DNA from: Tamarix chinensis
Taxonomy: Eukaryota > Streptophyta > Magnoliopsida > Caryophyllales > Tamaricaceae
Reading direction: 5' to 3'
DNA: 64,000 bases
Assembly (NCBI GenBank): GCA_030549775.1
Contig: CM060175.1
Span: 102,034,922-102,098,921 of the forward strand
Below the pieces are notes generated by a model. It saw only the letters and a list, made by a program, of their open reading frames with translations, ran no database searches and had not been told where the DNA came from. Positions 55,085 through 64,000 of this stretch are shown piece after piece. Position 1 is the stretch's first letter. Each line of letters opens with the position of its first letter. The position numbers were made by a program, and so were the translations under genes.

Positions 55085-57740
55085 AATAGTTTGAGGATAT
55101 TGATGATGGAAAACATGTATTCATGGGTAACTCACCCACTACCAAAGTTCTTGGCAAAGGAAATGTTCTTATAAATCCCACATTAAGAAAAGCTTTATCA
55201 TTAAGTGATTTCTTGTATGTACCCTCCTTGCATATGAACCTAATTTTAGGAATTATACTAAATAGGATTGATTGAAGTTGGTTTTTGAGGTTGATGAGTT
55301 CGGGTTGACCAATAATGGGGTATTTGTGAAAAAAGGATACTTATCTAATTGTTTATTTATTTTTAACAGTATTTCAGTTAATGAAATTGCTTATACTTTT
55401 GCTTATATTGCTCATACTATTTATTTGTGGCATGGTAGGTTAAGGCATATAAATGTGGCTTTTATCGATAAATTGAAACGTATGAACCTAATAAATGTCT
55501 TAGGAACTAATATTTATGAGAAATATCCCATTTTCTTAGAAGCCAAATTTGCTATAAAGTCCTTCAAACTTGTCACTGAGAGATCATATGAATTGCTAGG
55601 ATTAAGTATTACTAATTTAGTTGGCTTTAAGAACACTATGAGCATATAGGGGAAAAGATAATATATGACATTTATAGATGACAATTGTAGGTATAAGAAA
55701 CTTTCCCTCATTAGCTATAAATATAAGATTGAAGGGATGATCTTAAAATATAAGGCAAAGATTAAAAACCAATAAGACTATAAAAAAAGGCTTAGGTCTA
55801 ATAGGGGTGGTGAATATGGAACTAGTTTTCTAAAGGACTTTTGTAATAGTTAAGGGATTATACATGAGGCGAGTGTCCCATATACCCCTAAAAAAATGTT
55901 TTAGCTGAAAGGAAAAATAGGACTTTGAAAGAAATGATGAATGATATGCTATTAAGTTTTGGTATGTATAACCAAATGTTGGGGAGAGGGAGGAAGTTGT
56001 GTTGTCTGCTTGTTACAATTTAAATAGAGCGCCTAATAAGAATCTAGATGAGACACCCTAAGAATTATGGAAAGGCTATGGGCCTAATGTAAATTTTTTT
56101 ACTATGCATTTATTGGATATCCTCAAAATAGTGATGCATATTGGTTGTTGTGTTTAATGATAATCATATTTTTGAATCTAGAAATGTATACTTTTATGAT
56201 AACACATTTCACATGAAAAAGACTTCATGTCTTTTCATATGATATTGCTAGTTCTTAAAATGCTTCTTATTTGTCTTTGTCTCTACCTAGTTCATCAAGT
56301 GTTGTAACTAAAATTTTAAATGAACCTAGGAAAGGTAAAAGACAAAGAATAGAAACTAGAGATGGACCCAACTTTGTAGCTTCTTTCCTAGTTGAAAATG
56401 ATGGTATTGATATGATACATGCACACTTTTGGTATGCTTATTTGATTAAGAAGGATCCTAAATTCTACAGGGAAGTTGTAACATCTATTAATGTTAGTTT
56501 TTGAGAGAAATGATAAAAATTGAGTTAGAATTCATTATGTCTAATCGAACATGGGATTTGGTTGTTTTCCTTGAAGGTTATAAACTAATTAGATGCAAAT
56601 GGGTTTCTAGGAAGAAACTGAGAATTGATGGTATCATAGATAAATTTAAGGCTAGTTTGGTAGATATAAGCTATAAGCAAAAAAAGGATGTTGGCTTTTT
56701 TTTAATTCTTATTCCCTTGTAACTAAGATTGTCACTATTTATTCTTTAGTTGCCTTAGTTGCTATCTAAGGAATTGTGATCCAACAAATAGATATAAAGA
56801 AGAAAATTATGTGGAGTAGTATGAGGGTTGTGTAGTTGAGGGTCAAGAGAATAAAATATGTAGATTGATAAAATCCTTATATCGCCTTAAACAAGCTTTT
56901 AAACAATGGTAAGAAAAGTTTGACCAAATTTTAATGAGTGGTGATTATGTTGTGAATGCATTTGATTCTTGTGTTTACTTTGAGATGTTTGGACATGGTT
57001 GTGTGATTACACGTTTATATATCGTTGGCAGGTTGACTTTGGCATTAATGTGATTGTGGTTAACAATACCAAAATATTTTTGTCTTTTCATTTTGATATG
57101 AAAGATTTAGGAGAAGTTGATGCATTTATTATTTTTAAAATGAGAATAATTGAGAATGATTTTTCATTGTGTCAGTCATATTTTATTGAATTTTTTTTTT
57201 AAATTGATGGTTTTGATGATATGCTTATGAACACTCCTTAGGACCCTAGCATTCATTAGAGAAAAAAACTAAGTTTCTATTGTTTCTCAATCTAAATATG
57301 TTAAAATCATAGAAAGTGTGATATTCCTCATAAACTATACTAGACCGAACATAACTTATGCAGTGAGTAAATTGAGTAAATATACTACCAACTTAGGTAG
57401 TGATCATCGGAAAGAACTTTATCGTTTACTCAGATATCGTAAGGGTATTAAGGATTAGTGCTTGAATTTTTATATATTTTTTTTGTTGTGTTAGGGTGAT
57501 TTACATATTCGAACTAGATTTTTGATAATGATGAGTAAAGTTCTACTAGTAGTTATGTGTTTACCCTAGGAGGAAGAGTTTTTTTGTGGAATTCTAGTAA
57601 GTAGACATGTATAGCTCGCTCTACTATGAAGTCAGAGGTTATTCCCCTTGAGCTTGCTGGTTAAGAGGTAGAATGGTCGAGAAATTTGTTCGTCGATATG
57701 CTTTTATGGAGGAAACCTACGAATGTTTATTCTATTTGAG
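55085..57740 (+). mobile_element. Decayed Ty1/copia polyprotein (protease end to RNase H)
   Basis: Collinear copia blocks: GAG-pre and zinc/integrase N-terminus (KVLGKGNVLINPTLRKAL, LWHGRLRHINVAFIDKLKRM at 55420-55490), integrase (GGEYGTSF, VPYTP, AERKNRTLKEMMNDML with small breaks, 55800-55960), RT (LEFIMSNRTWDLV, KLIRCKWVSRKKLRIDGIID at 56530-56640; AFVV-type KDLGEVDAFIIFKMRIIEND at 57100-57160), and RNase H (TCIARSTMKSEV near 57605-57640). Stops occur throughout. No LTRs were identified. Confidence 0.85.
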
Positions 57741-59429
57741 CTTGCTAGTTAAGAGGTAGAATGGTTAAGAGGTGCTTCACTTGATGGGAGAGGCTGGTGT
57801 GGCTTACTTGCCATTTGGGCAACGCTACAAGTGTTTCACCAAATACTCGTTCCTCCTCCCATTTGAACTATGACCAATTCTTCTCCTTTAGTCCTCTAAA
57901 TTCATAAAAAAGGCTACAAAACGACTAAACAATGTTCAATATGAATATATAACAAACAATTTCATGCAACTAACTTACAAAATTCAAATACTTGAACTCC
58001 AAATCTACAATTACAATATAATTTTTAAAATGATCAATTTTAACAAAAATAATAATAATTAATGAGCGCATCATATACATATTAACTTCAATATGAATTT
58101 TCCTCTTTAAAAAATTGATTCCTTACCTTTGATTGATGGAATAGATGAGTTGGAGTGGAAATAATGGAGAGGGAATGGAGGATTTAGAGTTAGAGCAAGT
58201 GGAAACGAAAAGGGACAAAAAGGAGTAAGAGGAAAATTTGGGTGCACGTGGCTGTGAATATAGAAATTAGGCATGTAAGGAGATAAATATAATTTAGAAA
58301 ATTTATATTTAAAATATATTAAAAACATATAGGAATAATAAATAGCAAACAATGGCCATTCTTTTGTTATATTAAAAAACACTAAAAATTATAATATTTA
58401 TTACATATAAGTATTATTTTTAACTTCTAATATAAATTAAAAAAAAATCTAAGTGATTAACTTATTTCTATTAAAATAACATTGAAAATTATTACTATTT
58501 TTGAAAAAAGGTATATAGGCAGATATATAGTAAAAAGATTATGAAGTAGTAATTTATATTTATTTATAATTAAAACTAAATTGCTAAAATAAAATCTACT
58601 TAAAATTAGAGGAAGTAGCATTTAATAATATTAAATATTTTGAATATTTTGAATTAAACATTTATTTGCTATGGAAGGCCAAACTAAATAAAAAATAAAA
58701 AAATCAAAGAATTGGTGTTGTAAAAAGCTTATGGTTGTAGACATTAGCATGGAAGCACTAGGACGTCTCTCGGTTGTAGTGTTGTATTTTCGAGTCTTTT
58801 TAACGAACAAAAATGGCCTAAAAATATTTAAAATTAAAGGAAATATTACCAAAAAAGAGAGAGAATTATATGTGTAAATTAAGGGTGATCAATTGTGGAT
58901 TATCTATTCAAATCTTGAAACCCTTCTCATCAGTCACCTTTGATCTCATCCATGTTGTCATTATTCATAATCGGCCTCTAGCCTTCATTGTTGCACCATC
59001 GTTAAAGGAATAGCGAGGCTAGAGACTCAAGGATGAAGATGACATAGTTCGAGAAGACAAACAACTTCTTTATCTTTTTTTTTTTAATAGAAAAAGAGGC
59101 AATAATTTCTTAGGTTTTGGTGTTGGTGTATTTTTACGGTTCTCTTACGCTTTCTATTTCATAAGAGATGTAGATGTACATCTAAGAAGATAATATTTAA
59201 CCTTATATATTACAATTAAAAGAATATATTGCCTCACAGGTTTGGAGATACATATGCGACCTAGTAGATATCAGTGTAAATACGCCACTAAAGAAAAATC
59301 AATATATATGTATATTATCGTTTCTCGTTTTCATTTTCTAAATTTTTAATTATTGTCGTTTCCTTAGGCGTATTATCGTCCCCATCAGTTGCCGATGACC
59401 GTCCACGCGTATCCATCCGTCGTTCTGTA
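57741..59429. other. Gene-free stretch upstream of PRA1
   Basis: AT-rich. The beginning (57741-57850) may still belong to copia. No genes or clear repeats. The PRA1 promoter lies in the last several hundred bases, with no TATA box that I could place firmly. Confidence 0.4.
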
Positions 59430-59516
59430 TTGACTTGTGATATTTCCCCATATTCGCCATCCTTAACGAGGAAGCGAAGATCAGCGCAAGGAAAGAAAAA
59501 GAAGATACCCGCAAAG

Positions 59517-59592
59517 TTTACATTAGCCACATTTCACTCCTCTACGTCTGTTACCCTTACATTTACATTAGCCACATTCCACTCCTCTACGC
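59517..59592. repeat. 45-bp tandem duplication in the PRA1 leader region
   Basis: TTTACATTAGCCACATTYCA with CTCCTCTACG occurs at 59517 and at 59562; the second copy is partial. Confidence 0.85.
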
Positions 59593-59642
59593 CCATTTTC
59601 CTCCCTAAATACCCTCCCCTCTCCTCCGTCCGTTTCCATCCT

Positions 59643-59774
59643 TATATTCCTAAAATCTTTGCTCCAATTCTCCAATTGCGACAAGATCTATAGTATAAGC
59701 CCATCCTCTATATTCCTAAAATCTTTGCTCCTATTCTCCAATTGCGACAAGATCTATAGTATAAGCCCATCCTC
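59643..59774. repeat. 66-bp tandem duplication just upstream of the PRA1 start codon
   Basis: Copies at 59643-59708 and 59709-59774 differ at one base (CCAATT against CCTATT). Each contains CCAATTGCGACAAGATCTAT. The second copy ends 14 bp before the ATG, so the duplication lies in the 5' UTR or core promoter. Confidence 0.95.
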
Positions 59775-59788
59775 TATTGTCACCTTTA

Positions 59789-60475
59789 ATGGCTTCCTCC
59801 GCCCCTCCAGTCCTTCCCAAATCCACCCCTCAATTCACCCAACCCATAGCCGCCGCCCCAGTAGCGGCAGCGACATCCGCCCAATCCCAACCCCCCGTCG
59901 CAACCCCAGCCTTCCGCTCCTTCATCAACAACCTCACCTCTCAAGTCCGCGAGGGCTTCTCACAGCGTCGTCCGTGGTACGAACTTATCGATCGATCCGC
60001 TTTCTCCAAGCCAGAGTCCCTGTCCGATGCCACTCAACGCGTTCGCAAAAACTACTTTTACTTCCGTGTCAATTATCTCACATGTCTAACCCTCGTCCTC
60101 GCTGTTTCCCTCATTACTCATCCTGGATCTCTCATCATCCTCCTTGGCCTCCTCGCTTCTTGGATCTTTCTTTACCTCTTCCGTCCTTCTGATCACCCGC
60201 TTGTTATGTTTGGCCGTTCTTTCTCGGAGAGAGAAACTTTAGGGATATTGGTCGTGGTCAGCGTTTTCGTTATTTTCTTGACGAGTGTTGGATCGGTTTT
60301 GATCTCGGCGCTTTTGGTCGGTGTAGCTATTGTCTGTGCTCATGCCGCGTTTAGGATTCCCGAAGATTTGTTCTTGGATGAACCTGAATCTGCATCCACT
60401 GGATTCCTTTCGTTCCTTGGTGGTGCTGCTAGCAATGCTGCCGCCGCTGTTCCCTCGGTTGCGTCTCGGGTCTAA
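59789..60475 (+). CDS. PRA1B: PRA1 family protein B (prenylated Rab acceptor)
   Basis: Intact single-exon gene of 228 residues ending TAA. PRA1 proteins are small ER/Golgi membrane proteins that bind prenylated Rab GTPases and assist vesicle traffic. Residues 1-45 are Ala/Pro/Ser-rich. The PRA1 signature follows: RRPWYELIDRSAFSKPESLS (60-79) and RVRKNYFYFRVNYLT (84-98). Hydrophobic segments at about 95-131 (two spans around HPGS) and 151-187 make the four-helix hairpins. FRIPEDLFLDE (188-198) is the conserved end, followed by an Ala-rich tail. The ATG at 59789 is the first in frame; an upstream in-frame TTG (59777) is not a plausible start. The GC-rich coding region contrasts with its surroundings. 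Subfamily B is inferred from length and tail. Confidence 0.95.
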   Translation: MASSAPPVLPKSTPQFTQPIAAAPVAAATSAQSQPPVATPAFRSFINNLTSQVREGFSQRRPWYELIDRSAFSKPESLSDATQRVRKNYFYFRVNYLTCLTLVLAVSLITHPGSLIILLGLLASWIFLYLFRPSDHPLVMFGRSFSERETLGILVVVSVFVIFLTSVGSVLISALLVGVAIVCAHAAFRIPEDLFLDEPESASTGFLSFLGGAASNAAAAVPSVASRV

Positions 60476-62559
60476 AGAGGGAAGGGAAAGGCTAATACCC
60501 GCGGTTGATTTCGATCTGCATTGAATGTTGGCTGTTGGCGTTTGTTTTAGGGTAATTTCTGCTTTTGTTATCCGGTTTAATCCACGATTCTTTTTGGGGG
60601 TACAAATTAATCATGCTGTAGCTATTGCTTCTGGGTAGTTGGTACTAACATCACTTCTTCCCGTTTCTAAACATTTTGTTATATAGAGATTCGATATATA
60701 ACTGAAGATGGTCATGATCTTCTCCAGTCTATTATCGTCTTCATTTACACAGAATTAGTTTGCCACAATCTTTTCCGTTTTGTAATGTTGGTGGAGACAG
60801 GCACGTTCTGTGGTCGAGGTATCTCTTTTGTAAATATAATATGCATTTTGTGTTCTTTGTTTACATTTACTTTTCTTTGCAGATTTTTCTTTTTACATTG
60901 CCTTTGAATAAGATGATGAGATTTGATCTTTACGATTCATCTAATACATGCATTTTTCAGTGGCCTTGTTTTGGAATTCTGAGTTGGGTTTGTATTGGTT
61001 ATTACTCTGTTTTTATCGTATTTGAAAAATAAATTAGTTGCAGTTAAAAGGCAGCTACGAGAGTATGAAATGATCAACTAAACATACTTTTATTAACATT
61101 TGTGAACGGCTCCACTTATGCCCTTAGCGGTAGGAACTTCTCGTGGTGCTTGATCTGTTATGCAGCGGATATCTGCTGAGTGTTAAGAACTTCAGATCTT
61201 CATGTTATTTTGCTTCATTTTACTTTGTGTGTGAAATGGAAAATGTGGGATCTGCGTGTTGAGATGGTGATAATAGGTGGTTGAAGGAAACAAACTGGTA
61301 GGAATTGTTTTTGTTGGGGGGAGGGGGTGGGGGTGGGGTCGGGGTTTAGGGTTAAGATGGAATTTTATTGGTTAAACCATAATTTAAAAAATCGGACAAG
61401 TAATCAAACCGTTATCGTAACTAGTTTATTAATTTAGTAGTTGGACCGGTGGTACATATTAAATCAAGAAATAGAAAATATATAAAAAAATGAAACTATA
61501 TATGAATTTTATCGGCTCTTAATCAATTTTTGATCGGTTTGGTCAATCAATTTTTTGACTGGTTCATCAGTTTTTACTAGTCCAACCGGTTTTTATTAAT
61601 TCCGCACTTAATTGGTCGGACCAACTGATCTGGTTTTTAATACTATGGGTTAAAGCTTGTGTTGGTATATTAATCTCTGGTTAGAGTAGAAACAACGGAG
61701 TTCTTTTGGGGAGTGAAGTGCGGGGTAGCCAGGCAAACAACGGATCTTGTTTGGCAATTATTGGATAGTCTATAGCATATTGTATAAGCGGTTAGCTGAT
61801 AGAAGATTTTAATAGCTGATTTGACTAGCTAATATTACTAGTATATGTAAAATTATTTGGTAAAATTAGCCGATAGCTATTAGTTGTTAGTTGTTTATAT
61901 GTATAAAATGACATATGAAGATATTTAATTAATTAATTAATTATATAATATTTTTACTAAATAATAGAAGTACCTTATGCATGAAATTTATTAGATATAA
62001 TTATATATATAATTTTTTAGAATTAGTTTTTTAGATCTCCAATATATTATCTAAAAATTAATAATACTTTTTTTAAAAGAAACAATTTGAATGATATTTG
62101 TGATTGATTTGTTAAACGTCATCCATTTTATTAAATTACTATTTTTTCTCTTTCTTTGTTGATGTTAAAAAACTTAAGCAATTTTTGTATGCAGCACTAT
62201 GATATTAATTATATGTGGCTAAGTAATAATTAGAGCATTTATAATAGGTGATAAATAAGCATGTAAAAATATATGAAGTATGAGAAAAAATTATGAGCAT
62301 GATGAAAATGATACGGAAAAGTATAATATGAAGAGAGTTTTTCCATATATCACTTTATATTGCATGTTGCCCTAACATTTATAGTCAGTATTCCTTTTCT
62401 TTCTCTATATCACAGTTGATCTTTCTTTGGAACAATATCTGATATATGTGTATTATCAATTGCTCTGATACAATCCTATATGAAAGATTGTTACAAAATA
62501 TAATATTATGCTAATCCTAAAAATAAGTACAAATGATCATAAAAGTATGTACAAATACT
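60476..62559. other. PRA1 3' flank and repeat-bearing intergenic DNA
   Basis: 60476-61000 probably holds the 3' UTR. 61315-61344 is a G-rich run. 61380-61640 has ACCGGTT- and TCGGACC-rich sequence typical of short plant transposon debris. 61760-61900 contains TTTGGTAAAATTAGCCGATA and TAGTTGTTAGTTGTTT, a hAT-MITE-like look. Boundaries were not defined. Confidence 0.4.
61315..61344 (+). other. G-rich run with G-quadruplex potential
   Basis: Runs of six, five, five, four and four G (TTGGGGGGAGGGGGTGGGGG onward), followed by GTTTAGGGTTAAG, which resembles one and a half plant telomere units. Potential only. Confidence 0.6.
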
Positions 62560-62990
62560 TTAAAATATAGCATGTATCTAGCATCTTTGACGATTTGTGG
62601 TGGAATTTCCTTGAAATCGGGATCTCTTGGTCTTAGCATCAAGGGATAGGCCATCTATAGCGTCCATGATTTGTTTAAAAACTCTATTAATAGTTTTACC
62701 TAAATGTTGAAAACACTCTTGAACATTTCGATTCAAAGAACATTTACTAAAAGTATAGAGAAATAAACCCACTTTTTTTTAAACTAACATTCTTTTGGAA
62801 GGCATCAACCCATAATTAATGTTTAAGTCTATAGTCTATACATAATTGTCGTAATGTATTTGGATTCATTCTAAACACATTAAAGTATTGTTTTTCATGG
62901 CCATTTAATAATTCATTCATCCACCCTTCTCCTGTCATGTATGAAGTCATACATGGCTCATTGTGGATATATTTTTATATAATTGAGACT
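62560..62990 (-). pseudogene. PIF/Harbinger transposase N-terminal fragment
   Basis: In minus-strand order: HNEPCMTSYMTGEGWMNELL (about 62965-62905), then FRMNPNTLRQLCIDYRLK-like (about 62870-62820), then RNVQECFQHLGKTINRVFKQ (62725-62665) and DGLSLDAKTK. These match the helical N-terminal domain and the region before the DDE core of plant Harbinger transposases. The DDE core itself was not seen. Frame breaks show decay. Confidence 0.75.
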
Positions 62991-63229
62991 CATATAACTA
63001 ACACAACAAGCCAATAAGTCCCAAAAATTACTATTATTGTCTTTACAATAAGATCCATTTTGTAACGAGTGAGAATTCATGCCTATCAATAAGATAAATA
63101 TAATTGAAGAGATTATCACACAAACAATCTAAACATATAAAACAAGTTTTAAAGTACACTAAAACAAATAAACATAGTATACACAAATCAAGTTTTTTAT
63201 CCATACATAATCAAAAAAAAAATTAATCA

Positions 63230-63961
63230 GGTAAAGTATTTTTCCATTCATATTACTCCTATTGACGTTGAAATGGAAACCTTATCCATCCAACTCTTGA
63301 TTTGTCATCTAGAAAATCATGAAAGATTATTCTTTTTGCTGGATTTTCCAACAATGAGCATGCAAAATAGAACTAAGGAGAATCAAGTATTAAATCTGGC
63401 ACTGCAATTAACTTTTCTAAGGAATTCATGATAGTGTGTGTGGGTTCATTATGTATTTCTCTAATATTCCTCTCATTAATGGTTTGTACCATATTATCAA
63501 GTCTCTCAAGCAACGTTGTAGATCCTCCAACCTTTCTAGTAGCTTTTTTGTTTATTACTTTTCAAAGCACCCTTGTGTAACACTCTTTCATTATTTACCT
63601 CCATTTCCTTCGTTCTGTGTGGTATGCATGAATTGATCAGGGTTGAAGCAGGATATGGACTAAGGCTACAATCGCTACAAATACCTTCCTACCTTGTATT
63701 ACTATGATCATTAATGTCAAAAGCACTATTACTATGATCATTAATGTCAAAAGCACTAGTATCGCCTAATTCATCATAATAACCAAATGTCATATTAGGA
63801 GCATCAATGCTATGGGGTGAAGAAGGGACATATGCGTGCTCCTCTTTGTATTGTGAGTGATGTCGGGGGAGCTCCATGACGGGGCTATATTGCTGAAACT
63901 CCAAATAGTTGTTCCGTTTTATGTTCAAATTTGGATTCATCTCGAAAAGCTTTGAAGTCAT
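63230..63961 (-). pseudogene. Harbinger Myb/SANT-like partner protein, C-terminal part
   Basis: PIF/Harbinger elements carry a second gene whose Myb/SANT-like product helps the transposase bind DNA and enter the nucleus. Here 63961-63689 gives an open stretch (KLFEMNPNLNIKRNNYLEFQ onward) with a doubled SAFDINDHSN. Further on (63560-63250) come LLERLDNMVQTINERN and LLENPAKRIIFHDFLDDKSR with VGWIRF, the conserved C-terminus of these proteins. A TTATAG acceptor-like site stands just before 63961, so this may start an exon, with the Myb domain off the right edge. One or two stops suggest a pseudogene. Confidence 0.6.
63700..63760. repeat. 30-bp in-frame tandem duplication
   Basis: ATTACTATGATCATTAATGT with CAAAAGCACT occurs twice in tandem, giving SAFDINDHSN twice on the minus strand. 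Confidence 0.9.
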
Positions 63962-64000
63962 TGTTTTCCTATAAAATGAAATAAAATAAAGTAACTAATT

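Noticed and set aside
59430..59693. 87-codon open frame upstream of PRA1
   Set aside because: It contains the 45-bp duplicated leader sequence (repeated FTLATFHSST) and lacks any domain; more likely leader or promoter DNA than a gene.
59777..59788. Start of PRA1 four codons upstream
   Set aside because: That codon is TTG. The ATG at 59789 gives the family-typical MAS start.

Overview
ORGANISM. This is nuclear DNA of a flowering plant. Three plant genes with ordinary GT-AG or single-exon structures lie in AT-rich sequence full of plant retrotransposons: chromodomain Ty3/gypsy, Ty1/copia, an L1-type LINE, a Cassandra TRIM and PIF/Harbinger. The species cannot be named from the sequence. No bacterial-type system, CRISPR array or rRNA operon was seen. 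LAYOUT. (1) 1-28456, + strand: the last ten exons of the AP-4 adaptor epsilon subunit (AP4E). They give 734 codons that join in frame at GT-AG sites; about 200 N-terminal residues lie off the left edge. Intron 84-15489 is 15.4 kb because it holds retrotransposons nested at least two and probably three deep. A 400-bp-LTR chromovirus (6436-12130) sits in the gag of an older relative (2036-12649), which appears to sit in an old LTR-like repeat (1175-13327). Intron 17331-21713 carries a broken DELLA-type GRAS gene between inverted repeats, which looks like a gene fragment captured by a DNA transposon. (2) 30272-32565, + strand: a two-exon MIF/D-dopachrome-tautomerase-like gene of the MDL3 type, ending in a peroxisome-type PKL tripeptide. 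(3) 33.7-57.8 kb: a gene-free repeat block. It has two related LTR-like stretches, scrambled copia remnants, a decayed LINE on the minus strand split by a 5.3-kb solo LTR (47577-52900, perfect 5-bp target duplication) and by a second LTR-like insert between 373-bp duplicated flanks, a complete Cassandra TRIM (53219-53948), and a decayed copia element on the plus strand (55085-57740). (4) 59789-60475, + strand: an intact single-exon PRA1 family B gene with a 66-bp tandem duplication just before its ATG. (5) 62560-63961, - strand: remains of a PIF/Harbinger transposon, with both its transposase and its Myb/SANT-like partner. HOW THE GENES RELATE. The three host genes share no pathway operon, as expected in a plant. 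AP4E (trans-Golgi vesicle coat) and PRA1 (Rab/prenyl acceptor in the ER-Golgi membrane) both serve the endomembrane system, while the MDL3-like protein probably works in peroxisomes. I found no convincing new biological system. The notable material is transposon biology: deep nesting inside an apparently intact intron, a captured DELLA fragment, and the unusual architecture of the broken LINE.
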